Below, piece after piece: positions 1-7,247 of a stretch of 64,000 bases of DNA. Origin of the DNA: Natronospira proteinivora (GTDB lineage Bacteria; Pseudomonadota; Gammaproteobacteria; Natronospirales; Natronospiraceae); assembly GCF_024170465.1 (NCBI RefSeq), contig NZ_JALJYF010000003.1, positions 62,001-126,000 on the forward strand, written 5' to 3'. Each line of letters opens with the position of its first letter. Within the stretch, counting starts at the first letter, position 1. The position numbers and the translations under genes were made by a program. The notes beneath the pieces were generated by a model. The model worked only from the letters and a program-made list of their open reading frames with translations. It was not told the origin of the DNA and made no database searches.

Positions 1-108
1 CTTGCCAAAATCGAAGCTGTCTTGGAGCAAGCCGTTGCCAGTTGCAAAGATCGCAAGCCTTATGAGGGATGCCCCATCATAGAGAGCCTGATCGAAGAAA
101 AGAATTGA
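1..108 (+). CDS. merR: MerR-family mercury regulator, C-terminal end (partial)
   Basis: This is the last 35 codons of a gene that enters from the left edge; the stop is the TGA at 106-108. The fragment has cysteines at residues 15 and 24 in the arrangement C-x8-C followed by PIIESL. That spacing matches the two C-terminal Hg(II)-ligand cysteines of classical MerR (C117 and C126 in the Tn501 protein), where the second is followed by PLIASL. The family forms a dimer that binds between the -35 and -10 elements and untwists the promoter when metal binds. Exactly such an operator follows immediately. The DNA-binding half is outside the window, so the Hg assignment rests on these cysteines, the operator and the neighbours. 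Confidence 0.8.
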   Translation, partial: LAKIEAVLEQAVASCKDRKPYEGCPIIESLIEEKN

Positions 109-136
109 CGCCGTACTTAGGTACGGGATTTACACT
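105..136 (+). promoter_or_regulatory. MerR-type promoter/operator
   Basis: A -35 element TTGACG (105-110) overlaps the merR stop. A 20-bp spacer then carries the dyad CCGTAC-TTAG-GTACGG (111-126), followed by a -10 element TACACT (131-136). Over-long 19-20 bp spacers with a central dyad are the hallmark of MerR-controlled promoters, and CCGTAC-N4-GTACGG is the half-site of the classical mer operator. It would drive the two downstream genes in response to metal. Unlike the classical divergent mer layout, the regulator lies upstream in the same orientation. Confidence 0.85.
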
Positions 137-167
137 GACCGTGTCTTAATAGTCAAGGTCTCATGCC

Positions 168-551
168 ATGAAAGAATCCCTTCTAAGTTTTGGTGGTGTC
201 GGAAGTAGTGTGTCAGCGGTAGCCGCTGCGGCTCCTTGCTGCCTTCCGTTTCTTGCTTCCGTTGCCAGCACAGTCGGTTTATCTGCTTTACTGCCTTACT
301 CCGAGCACATTGCGTACATCGTGCAAATATTCGGCCTGCTGGCAGTTTTCGGCGCGTTTCTGTCATTTCGGAAACATGGCAAGTACGGGCCATTAGCCTT
401 AACCGTAGTGTGCTTTGGTGCATTGGTGGTTGTTTACAACATTTCGCTACTGGGATGGCTACTGTACTCTGCGCTGGTTGGGCTGATGGTTGCTGCCATT
501 TGGAACACTTTGGAAGCTAGGAGGTGTAATCAATGCGTAGCACAGGCATAG
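168..551 (+). CDS. MerT/MerC-like mercuric ion transporter
   Basis: A 127-residue hydrophobic protein with about four membrane segments. The adjacent cysteine pair C24-C25 in the first segment (APCCLPF) is the metal-accepting pair of MerT, MerC and MerF type inner-membrane Hg(II) importers. A second pair C-x2-C lies at residues 120-123 at the extreme C terminus. The start ATG follows the MerR operator by about 30 bp, so the gene should be metal-induced. Its end overlaps the next gene by 19 bp. No periplasmic MerP and no reductase MerA are visible downstream. The size is nearer to MerC/MerT than to MerF, but which subfamily it belongs to cannot be settled by eye. Confidence 0.75.
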   Translation: MKESLLSFGGVGSSVSAVAAAAPCCLPFLASVASTVGLSALLPYSEHIAYIVQIFGLLAVFGAFLSFRKHGKYGPLALTVVCFGALVVVYNISLLGWLLYSALVGLMVAAIWNTLEARRCNQCVAQA

Positions 552-748
552 TGCTTCAATCGGAAATCACATGCCCCCACTGTGGTCATCAAAAAACAGA
601 AACCATGCCAACTGACGCATGCCAATATTTCTATGACTGCGAGTCCTGCAAAAGGGTCCTAAAACCAAATGCGGGAGATTGTTGTGTTTTTTGTAGCTTT
701 GGTACGATTAAATGCCCTCCAATACAGGAAGGCAAGTGTTGCGAGTAA
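533..748 (+). CDS. Small GDCCVFCS-motif cysteine-rich protein
   Basis: A 71-residue protein with an N-terminal C-x2-C pair (CPHCG, residues about 14-18), a middle C-x2-C pair (CESC) and the motif GDCCVFCSFGTIKCPPIQ. This motif defines a small family commonly encoded beside merR/merT-like genes; its biochemical role is not established, though metal or thiol binding is likely. AGGAGG at 519-524 lies 8 nt before the ATG and inside the end of the transporter gene, so the two are translationally linked. The stop is followed within 10 bp by an attC-like site. Confidence 0.8.
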   Translation: MRSTGIVLQSEITCPHCGHQKTETMPTDACQYFYDCESCKRVLKPNAGDCCVFCSFGTIKCPPIQEGKCCE

Positions 749-752
749 TGGC

Positions 753-839
753 ATCTAACAATTGCATGGAGTGGGACGCACTTTTCGCTACGCCCTTCGG
801 GCTCCGCTACAACTGCGCCCCTCATGCAAGGCGTTATAT
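753..839 (+). other. attC-like recombination site 1
   Basis: The left arm starts with TCTAAC (754-759) and TTGCATGGAGTGGGACGCA; the right arm is TGCGCCCCTCATGCAAG followed by GCGTTAT at about 831-837. The arms pair imperfectly with extra bases on one side, as attC sites do, and enclose a second inner hairpin (CGCCCTTCGGGCTCC region). The crossover would fall after G833. Confidence 0.75.
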
Positions 840-861
840 CGTGTTCACCGAATGAGGATAA

Positions 862-2037
862 GTGGGGATGCTTTACTACCGATACAGACCGCCATCGGAG
901 CTAAGCTTCAAGGAGTTGCTGTATAGCGAACTGTACTTCTCATCCGCTGCAGAGTGTAACGACCCATTCGATGGCGCCGCATTCTACAAATTCTCTGTAG
1001 ATTACGATCGGTGGCGCAGGCTTTTCACGTGGGCGCTCGGGGACCTTTCAGCGCAGGAACCTTCAGTGGCTGACGCTCTTGCAAAACAGATGTGTTCCAT
1101 CGGCGAGCTAACATTTGATGAAGCAGCCGAACTTGACTACCGCGAAATGCTTAGATCGTGCGCTGGCATCGACAATCCTATTTTTCAAATAGCAATGGCG
1201 GAGTGTATTTATCGGGCGTACGAGACTTACAAGCCAGAAGAACATTATTTCGTCTCATTCGCTAGAGTTCCGGATGAACCTCTTCTTTGGTCCCACTACG
1301 CGGGGCGTCACGAAGGATTCTGCTTAGTATTTCGGAGCATTCAGTCGTCGATTTGGCAGTACCAAGAGACCTTGAAGCGATCTATCGCCAGAAAAACGCC
1401 GAGAAGCTTCTCGCCGAACATGAGTCAGGGGCTTCCGAAACGTTTTCCGATCCGTGATATCACTTATGAAGAAGAGCCCAACTACTTAAATGCATTCTAT
1501 CGGTTTGCGGAGTCCGTCGCCAATGTAGACTTTTCAGAGCAAGAGCGTCGCGATCTCGCTTCCGAGCAACAAAAACACTATTTCACCAAGAGTCGTTCGT
1601 GGGCGTATGAGTGCGAATCTCGTATCGCGCTACGCTCCCCAGCGTCGTGGCTTTTCGGAGAACGCGTCGAATATTCACGCCAAGAGAGGTTGTTCCGTTT
1701 TGAGCCGTCTCAATTAGTGGGCGTAATCCTGGGTGCGCGTGCGTCCGACGAAACAAGGACGCGAGTTCTGGAGATCGTAGCAGAACGAAGAGATGAATTG
1801 AGTGCGAGTCGAGACTACAAAAGGACAATTTTTGATTGCCTTGTGCAGCAGGCTGAACTATCTACGCGGGGCCGGCAAATAGTCGTTAAACCCACTCACA
1901 TATTTGGTCTAGGTGATTGCCTCGAACCTGAAAATAATGGGTTTGAACAACGGTTGAGCGATTGGCAGAAAGGATGCGGATTGGAGTTCGACGGAACGAG
2001 GGGCGCGAGAAAGGTCTTTGCAGAAGATCTTGACTGA
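862..2037 (+). CDS. Cassette A: DUF2971-family protein
   Basis: A 391-residue soluble protein. The N-terminal LYYRYRPPSE and the ECNDPFDG stretch (about residues 31-38), followed by LLWSHYAGRHEGFCLVF (about 140-157), are characteristic of DUF2971. This family has no established biochemistry but recurs in mobile islands and gene cassettes. The start may be GTG at 862 or ATG at 868; GAGG at 854-857 can serve either. The gene fills its cassette almost completely and ends directly before attC site 2. Codon use is more A/T-rich than in the core genes, which agrees with acquisition. A role in phage defence is conceivable from context only. Confidence 0.75.
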   Translation: MGMLYYRYRPPSELSFKELLYSELYFSSAAECNDPFDGAAFYKFSVDYDRWRRLFTWALGDLSAQEPSVADALAKQMCSIGELTFDEAAELDYREMLRSCAGIDNPIFQIAMAECIYRAYETYKPEEHYFVSFARVPDEPLLWSHYAGRHEGFCLVFRSIQSSIWQYQETLKRSIARKTPRSFSPNMSQGLPKRFPIRDITYEEEPNYLNAFYRFAESVANVDFSEQERRDLASEQQKHYFTKSRSWAYECESRIALRSPASWLFGERVEYSRQERLFRFEPSQLVGVILGARASDETRTRVLEIVAERRDELSASRDYKRTIFDCLVQQAELSTRGRQIVVKPTHIFGLGDCLEPENNGFEQRLSDWQKGCGLEFDGTRGARKVFAEDLD

Positions 2038-2040
2038 TAT

Positions 2041-2097
2041 AACTAAACGCTTGAGGTGACGCTCGCGAGCTTGCGCACCTCAGCTTGCTGTTAGCTT
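2041..2097 (+). other. attC-like recombination site 2
   Basis: A short (about 57 bp) site: AACTAAACGC and TTGAGGTG on the left pair with CACCTCA and GCTTGCTGTTAGCTT on the right, around a GCTCGCGAGC palindrome. The R-prime-like box is GTTAGCT at 2090-2096. It is less canonical than sites 1 and 3 but lies exactly between two cassette genes. Confidence 0.6.
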
Positions 2098-2114
2098 CAA
2101 ATGTTGGAAATCCG

Positions 2115-2945
2115 ATGACAGATCAAACGAAGGAAGAATTGCCTGAACTGAGCGATCAGGAGATCAAAGATTTCCTGGAATCTGCTCCGCTGTATGCGCG
2201 GAGGCGCTATGGGTTGCCTACGGTCAATCGAACAAGCTTACACATTCAGCAGATTGATGATCACTGTGATGTTTGTGGAGAACGCCGGCCATTTGGAGAT
2301 ATTCGGCCCAAGGGAGGGGGTTCCGGTATGGCAGTCCCTCGGCTTGATACTGGCAGGTCATATTTCGAGTTCACCTGCTTGACGTGTCGGCGTGCCTCTA
2401 GACGGTACTACGTCGTCCAATTCGTCACTGATGAACACGTAGATATTGAAAAGGCAGGCCAGTACCCCAGGCCTAGGCTTCCCAGGAATCGGCATGTTCA
2501 ACGATTTATGGCGGATGACGCTGCGAATTATGAGAAGGCAATTGCATGCCTAGCTAATGCCTACGGAATCGGAGCGTTTGCGTACTATCGTCGATTGGTT
2601 GAGGACAATATAGGGAGATTGCTGGAATTGGTTCGGGAAGACGCAGCTGCGTCATCTTCCGGAACCGAAACCCTCGCAGCACTGGAACAGCTGGGTACGA
2701 ATTGCCCAATGGCTGAGAAAATAAAGATCGCGAACGATGCCGTTCCAGCTCATCTAAAACCAGATGGATTGAATCCCCTTGGCCGCTTGTATGGGGCCTT
2801 GAGCGAGGGAATCCACAGCCTTTCGGAGGAGCAGTGCCTCAACCAGGCAAGGCTAATTGATCAGTGCTTGGCGTTCTTGCTGGCTGAGTTGGCTGATCGC
2901 AAAAAGCACCGAGAAGAGTTTAAGCGATCCGTCGGTGGTTTATGA
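2115..2945 (+). CDS. Cassette B: zinc-ribbon protein with helical C-terminal domain
   Basis: A 276-residue protein read from ATG 2115; an in-frame TTG at 2085 lies inside attC site 2 and is unlikely to be the start. Residues about 45-52 (CDVCGERR) and about 85-90 (CLTCRR) give two C-x2-C pairs, a likely structural zinc ribbon. The C-terminal half (about 125-260) is helical, with FAYYRRLVEDNI and a later GALSEGIHSLSEEQCL. This resembles the DUF4145/HEPN-like helical domains seen in nucleic-acid-targeting accessory proteins. I do not recognise a named family for the full length. The stop falls 2 bp before attC site 3, as expected for a compact cassette. Confidence 0.65.
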   Translation: MTDQTKEELPELSDQEIKDFLESAPLYARRRYGLPTVNRTSLHIQQIDDHCDVCGERRPFGDIRPKGGGSGMAVPRLDTGRSYFEFTCLTCRRASRRYYVVQFVTDEHVDIEKAGQYPRPRLPRNRHVQRFMADDAANYEKAIACLANAYGIGAFAYYRRLVEDNIGRLLELVREDAAASSSGTETLAALEQLGTNCPMAEKIKIANDAVPAHLKPDGLNPLGRLYGALSEGIHSLSEEQCLNQARLIDQCLAFLLAELADRKKHREEFKRSVGGL

Positions 2946-2946
2946 A

Positions 2947-3024
2947 GCTAACAATCGGCTGCACGGCGACCGATTTTTCGCCGCCTTCGCGGCTTCAAAC
3001 CGGCGCGTGAGCCGGGCGTTAGGC
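2947..3024 (+). other. attC-like recombination site 3
   Basis: The best attC of the array: GCTAACAA (2947-2954) at the left and GCGTTAGGC (3016-3024) at the right match the R-double-prime and R-prime consensus. Inner arms CGGCTGCACGGCG and CCGGCGCGTGAGCCG pair with mismatches. The crossover would be between G3018 and T3019. Confidence 0.88.
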
Positions 3025-3046
3025 AAAAAAGGTTGGGAGAGATCTT

Positions 3047-4765
3047 TTGCTACAAATATCGTCTGGAAAACTCTTCCAAAGAGACGTGGGGTATGAAAAT
3101 CACCTCCGGGGGGTCATTTACACCAATCTAAAATTTTTCAGAGATGCAAAGATCGAAACTAGCGCAGGGTCTCTTCTTCCAACATCTAATTTACGAAAAT
3201 CCCTTGCTTTGGTGTATGAGTTTACTGAGCTTGTCGAGTCTCAGGGAAATGGTCCGGGGATTTTGGTATCACATGGTATCGATCCATATCTATCCGATTT
3301 CTCCGTTGTATTGTCTTTTGCTCTCAATTGCATCGCAACGCCCGATCATGAGCTTACAAATAGATTAATAGGCGGGCAGAGTGGCCCGTCTACCCCTTAT
3401 CCGCCAAATTTGTTAGTAAAAAGGGTCTTTGATAAGGAAATAGCTTGCAAGCAAGCTGAAGAGGCATATTTGATCGATTTTACAAACCAGCTTATTGGCT
3501 TAGAAAGGAAAACATTCTTAAGCGTAATGCGAGCAATTAGAACGTACGTAACCGGCATGCATAGGGTTGCTGATGACCTGGAGCTTGCATATACATTAAT
3601 GGTTGCAGCTGTTGAATCTCTTGCCCAAGACTTTGATCGGCATGAAGCTACTTGGGGAGACGTGGACGCAAAGAGGCGAACGCGCGTAGATCGAGCTTTA
3701 TCCCAAGCAAGTGACGAAACTGCCGAAGGTGTGCGGAATGCAATTTTAGCGACAGAGCAGACTTCGCTGGCGCGCAGGTTTCGTGAATTTATATTGAATC
3801 ATCTTGCTCCATCTTTCTTCAGGGAAGAAGCAATAGACGCGGAGAGACCTGTTGCGAAAAAAGATCTGGAAAGGGCGTTAAAGCAGGCCTACCGTGCTCG
3901 TTCCCAATACATACACACACTTCAAGAGCTTCCTAGGATTCTTACTGATGGAGCATCGTTCTCTGAGACCTGTAGAGTTGATAGAAAGACATGGCTTACT
4001 CTGCAAGGCCTTTCCCGGGTAGCTAGACATGCGATCATGGAATTCATATATCGGCAGCCCACAACAGACAAGCAAATTTACGATTACAGTTTGGAGAGGG
4101 CTGGTATAGTGCAAGCCCCGTTGGCGCCCCAATACTGGGTTGGCAACACTAAGGGACTGAATAGAAATTCAGGGCCTATGAAGCTTGAAGGCTTTTTGTC
4201 TCAACTGGGCTCCCATCTTCTGAATGAATCAAATTCTACAATTACGGATCTTACACCTGTCCTCGAGGAATCAGAAAAATTGGTTCCCAGTATAAAAGAG
4301 GCAGAGCGCAGGCCTTTTGTCGCTCTATATGTTTTGTTCAATGGGCTTCTCCCAGAAGATAAAAGAATGTCAGGATTTAAAGAATTCAAAGACAGGTATC
4401 AGGCTGAGTTATCCGCTCCCAGTCCCGAAGCCCTCTTCGTTCATCTTCTATATTCATCGGTTCCAGAATGGAACTTGGACGCTCATGAGAACTCGGTGAA
4501 CCGTTACTTTGAGAGTAGAGAAAACAAGTGTGGATTTCGGGCCCCTAGGGTTCTGGAGGCAGGTATTTGCTTAGAGCTGGCTGAGCGTTATCGCGCAAAA
4601 GGAAATATTGGAAAAGCCAGAGAGCTTGTTGAAATGGCAATAGAAAACTACCCAGAGCACAATGGGCTTCGTGATTCGGAAAACGTCCTAGTATCAGGTG
4701 ACGAAAAGATAGCGTGGAGTGATGTTCTGCTGCCAAATAGCGACGAACTCGAGGGCGATGCCTAA
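3047..4765 (+). CDS. Cassette C: large protein with HEPN-like middle and TPR-like end
   Basis: A 572-residue protein. TTG 3047 is taken as the start because GGGAGAG at about 3035-3041 sits at ribosome-binding distance and no ATG is close; a GTG at 3092 is the alternative. Residues about 175-300 contain YTLMVAAVESLA and YRARSQYIHTLQELP, the pattern of Apea/HEPN-like helical domains, where an R-x4-H-like motif often carries RNase activity. The motif here is not a clean R-x4-6-H, so activity is unproven. Residues about 500-540 (ELAERYRAKGNIGKARELVEMAIENYP) look like a TPR hairpin. The TAA is formed by the CCTAACA of attC site 4. Function unknown; low G+C. Confidence 0.65.
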   Translation: MLQISSGKLFQRDVGYENHLRGVIYTNLKFFRDAKIETSAGSLLPTSNLRKSLALVYEFTELVESQGNGPGILVSHGIDPYLSDFSVVLSFALNCIATPDHELTNRLIGGQSGPSTPYPPNLLVKRVFDKEIACKQAEEAYLIDFTNQLIGLERKTFLSVMRAIRTYVTGMHRVADDLELAYTLMVAAVESLAQDFDRHEATWGDVDAKRRTRVDRALSQASDETAEGVRNAILATEQTSLARRFREFILNHLAPSFFREEAIDAERPVAKKDLERALKQAYRARSQYIHTLQELPRILTDGASFSETCRVDRKTWLTLQGLSRVARHAIMEFIYRQPTTDKQIYDYSLERAGIVQAPLAPQYWVGNTKGLNRNSGPMKLEGFLSQLGSHLLNESNSTITDLTPVLEESEKLVPSIKEAERRPFVALYVLFNGLLPEDKRMSGFKEFKDRYQAELSAPSPEALFVHLLYSSVPEWNLDAHENSVNRYFESRENKCGFRAPRVLEAGICLELAERYRAKGNIGKARELVEMAIENYPEHNGLRDSENVLVSGDEKIAWSDVLLPNSDELEGDA

Positions 4766-4834
4766 CAAGGCCGTCAACGCGGACGCATTCTCCGCTCGCT
4801 CTGCTCGCTACAAATGCGCCGGTTACGGCTGGCG
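4760..4834 (+). other. attC-like site 4, ending at the crossover base
   Basis: The left arm GCCTAACAAGGCCGTCAACG pairs with the right arm CGGTTACGGCTGGCG. The usual R-prime continuation GTTAGGC is absent: after the crossover G (4834) the sequence continues ATGCGCC, which belongs to the downstream esterase. The site is therefore an attC half joined to non-integron DNA. Confidence 0.75.
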
Positions 4835-5589
4835 ATGCGCCGCTAGACTATCTCCCTGCCCTGAGCGGTGATTACTTCAAGTATGAATCGGATGCACTCG
4901 GCCGCAGTTTCCATATCTATGTAAGGCTTCCCGAATCCTACGGCGAAGGGGATGGTGAGTATCCGGTGGTATATGTGCTGGACGGGGACTCGCTTTTCCC
5001 GATCCTGGCGGCCAATCAGCTCTTTCTGGAATACGATGAAGACCTGCCCGAGGTGATTGTGCTGGGCATTGCCTACGGCAGCTTTGACCCATCTGTGAAC
5101 AAGCGGGGTTACGATTTCTCCGCCCCTGCGGGCGATGCTGAGGAGGGGCAGGGCGGTGCGCCGGCCTTTCATGAATTTCTCGAGTCTGAGCTGATGCCTG
5201 AGGTGGAAGGGCGTTATCGGGATGATTCCTCGCGTTCCATCCTCTTCGGCCAAAGTCGGGGCGGGTACATGGTGCTTTATTCGGCTTTTACGGCGCTGGA
5301 CCTGTTCTGGGGCCGGATTGCCAGTAATCCCTCCTTTGATCCGGGGCGTGAGCGGTTTTTCTCCGAGCCGGCGGCCGCGGCCAGGGACGACCTGGGTCTG
5401 GTAGTGACAAGCGGCTCCCGAGATTTCCCTCGACTTCGGGAGGCAGCGCTGGATTGGTTCAAGGCTTGGGAAGGGGCTGAGAAGGCACCCTGGGATATTC
5501 ATCCGGTCACCATCGATGGCGGCACCCATGCGGCGGATAGCCCCAATAGCTACCGGGAAGGCATGCTCTGGCTCTTTGGACGGGAGTAG
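4835..5589 (+). pseudogene. Exported esterase, start and signal peptide lost at the cassette junction
   Basis: The reading frame is open from before the attC and has recognisable esterase-family sequence from about 4849 (YLPALSGDYFKYESDALG) to the stop at 5587. It resembles the PF00756-type alpha/beta-hydrolases (S-formylglutathione hydrolase/IroE-like): YPVVYVLDGD strand, nucleophile elbow GQSRGG (about 5251-5268) and a late GGTHAADS histidine. No ATG, GTG or TTG occurs in frame between the attC and the GTG at 4966. Starting there would remove the first strands and leave no export signal. The lost part probably encoded a signal peptide of about 20 residues. It is likely non-functional unless translated from a cassette start, and was probably separated from its 5-prime end by cassette insertion. 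Confidence 0.7.
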
Positions 5590-5714
5590 GCCTTGGTGGG
5601 CGGCTGCCGAATGGCGGTTTTGGTGAGCCCTTTTCTGACATGAAAATTTCCAATTCCCGACTAGACTAGGGATTGCCTGTTGGTTTCGGCTGATGTCGGA
5701 AAGGAGGGGATGTT

Positions 5715-6185
5715 ATGAGAACGGTGTTTGGTGTTTTCTGCTGTGTCTTTTTGCTGGCCACCAGTGCCATGGCGGACGAGGACCGCTATCGGGGCGATGG
5801 CCACATGATGATGACCCCGGATGAGCTGGAGTGGGGGCCGGTGGGCTCCATGGGGGAAGGGGCGGAGATCGCCTTTATCGAGGGCGATTTGAGTGCGGAG
5901 GAGCCCTTTACCTTCCGCCTGCGGCTGGCCGATGGCTATCGCATCCTTCCCCATATCCACCCCGCCTATGAGCGTGTGACGGTCCTGTCGGGGACCCTGC
6001 ACTTCGCTCACGGGGAAGAGTTCGACAAGGACGCCACCCGCAAGCTGCTCCCGGGCGGTGTGGCCATCATGCCGCCGGGGGACCCCATGTTCGGCTATGC
6101 CGAGGGGGAAACCGTCATCCAGCTGCATGGCACCGGCCCCTGGGGCATCGAATATATCGATCCGGACGACGATCCGCGTAACTGA
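5715..6185 (+). CDS. Exported cupin-domain protein
   Basis: A 156-residue protein with a signal peptide (MRTVFGVFCCVFLLATSAMA, cleavage about residue 20). A single cupin barrel follows, with IHPAYERVTVLSGTLHFAHGEEFD (about 84-107) giving the H-x-H-like and glutamate metal ligands of motif 1. LPGGVAIMPPGDPMFGYAEGETVIQLHGTG (about 112-141) provides motif 2. Periplasmic single cupins of this kind bind a divalent metal, but the substrate is unknown. AAGGAGGGG precedes the ATG. It lies alone, with a promoter-like CTAGACTAGGG 44 bp upstream that also occurs before 19737. Confidence 0.75.
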   Translation: MRTVFGVFCCVFLLATSAMADEDRYRGDGHMMMTPDELEWGPVGSMGEGAEIAFIEGDLSAEEPFTFRLRLADGYRILPHIHPAYERVTVLSGTLHFAHGEEFDKDATRKLLPGGVAIMPPGDPMFGYAEGETVIQLHGTGPWGIEYIDPDDDPRN

Positions 6186-6233
6186 AAGCCCATCCATTGC
6201 CCGTGGTCGTATCTCTGGGCCAGTGCTTAGCGG

Positions 6234-6264
6234 CCTGGCCCGGAGGCGCGGCCAGGGGCCTTTC
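6234..6264 (+). terminator. Possible weak terminator after the cupin gene
   Basis: CCTGGCC (6234-6240) and GGCCAGG (6250-6256) form a perfect 7-bp stem with a 9-nt loop, followed by GGCCTTTCCTT. The U-tract is poor, so termination here is uncertain. Confidence 0.35.
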
Positions 6265-6342
6265 CTTATCGCCGTACAGCCGTATTGGAACCGTCGACCG
6301 TCATCGGGGGTCTGACGAGGTCAGCGACCAAAGGTGATTGTC

Positions 6343-7233
6343 ATGCATCGTTTCAAACCGATTGTTTCCGCCATACCCGCCATGGTGATGCTGGTTTTGA
6401 GCGGTTTTGCTGCCAACGAACTCCAGGCCGGTTCGGAAAGTCCTCTGGATCACCGGGATGACTACCAGATGGACTCCATCTCCGGTGGCGACTTTCGGGA
6501 TTACATCTCCACCCACATCCAGGAAAACGACTCCTGGGCCCATTCCATGCGCGCCTTCGGCAGCTTTCATAACCACATGCATGAGCTGATGACCAAGATG
6601 GCCCGGCATGGGGCCGAGGAGCGGGGCGATGCCGAACACGTCCCAGCCTTCAGCCACCGCATTTCAGGTGGCCAATGGGGGCAATATCGCCAAGCCCTGG
6701 AGGAAGCGGAAGACGACTCGGCCTGGTACGAGCTGGTTCGGATCACCGAGATCATGCATGACCGGGTCCATCACGCTATGGCCCGATCCCTGATCCGGGA
6801 TCGTGATGCCCGGGGGCGCGAGGTGGATCTACACGACTACCTGCGCGGGGAGGCCCTGGATCATGGTGAGGGCATTCCGGCGGAAGACGCCCGGCGCCTT
6901 TCCAACGCATCGCTGGATGAGTTTCGCGAGATGGCTTGGCGCTACGATGCTGATGCTCGCTATCTGCACGAGTCCATCCAGAGCATGATCGTCTTCGCCC
7001 ACCTGCTCGACGATCTCCTCAACCAGTGGCTGGTCTATGGCGACAGCCTGCCCGCGGAAGGCTGCCGGCCCGAGGCCGGCGTCAAGGGCCAGCGGGCGGC
7101 GGGCTGGCAGGACTATCTTTCGACCATTGATGACTGCCCGGACGCCGAGTGGCGGGAATTCGTCAAAGTCGCCGGCCTCATGCGCGACCGCATTCACCAC
7201 ATGATGTACAAGATGAGGGTTTACAGTCAGTAA
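6343..7233 (+). CDS. Exported histidine-rich helical repeat protein, unknown function
   Basis: A 296-residue protein read from ATG 6343, with AAAGGTG just upstream; a GTG at 6334 is possible. An N-terminal signal peptide (to about residue 30) is followed by an acidic, all-helical body. The body contains three related segments ending in HNHMHELMTKMAR, MHDRVHHAMARSLIR and MRDRIHHMMYKMRVY. Each is preceded by a W/Y-rich acidic helix (AWYELVRITEI, EWREFVKVAGL). Clustered His and Met suggest metal binding in the periplasm. I recognise no family. It stands between the cupin gene and a convergent lipoprotein hydrolase, with no obvious operon partner. Confidence 0.65.
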   Translation: MHRFKPIVSAIPAMVMLVLSGFAANELQAGSESPLDHRDDYQMDSISGGDFRDYISTHIQENDSWAHSMRAFGSFHNHMHELMTKMARHGAEERGDAEHVPAFSHRISGGQWGQYRQALEEAEDDSAWYELVRITEIMHDRVHHAMARSLIRDRDARGREVDLHDYLRGEALDHGEGIPAEDARRLSNASLDEFREMAWRYDADARYLHESIQSMIVFAHLLDDLLNQWLVYGDSLPAEGCRPEAGVKGQRAAGWQDYLSTIDDCPDAEWREFVKVAGLMRDRIHHMMYKMRVYSQ

Positions 7234-7247
7234 GCCCCTGTAAGCCT

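Larger units (their letters stand above)
753..4834 (+). mobile_element. Integron-type gene cassette array (three cassettes, no integrase in view)
   Basis: Four attC-like imperfect inverted repeats (753-839, 2041-2097, 2947-3024, 4760-4834) separate three single-gene units, all in the same orientation. Each coding sequence stops at or just before an attC. Taking the crossover as between G and TT of the R-prime box, the cassettes are 834-2090, 2091-3018 and 3019-4834. Base composition is lower in G+C than the core genes after 11.5 kb. No integrase gene or attI is visible; the array may start left of the window or be an integrase-less cluster. The metal-resistance genes at 1-750 are followed by the first attC and may themselves be a cassette. 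Confidence 0.8.

Noticed and set aside
4843-5529. Long minus-strand open frame across the esterase
   Set aside because: It is a high-G+C shadow of the esterase frame; the plus-strand frame has esterase motifs and the minus frame has none.
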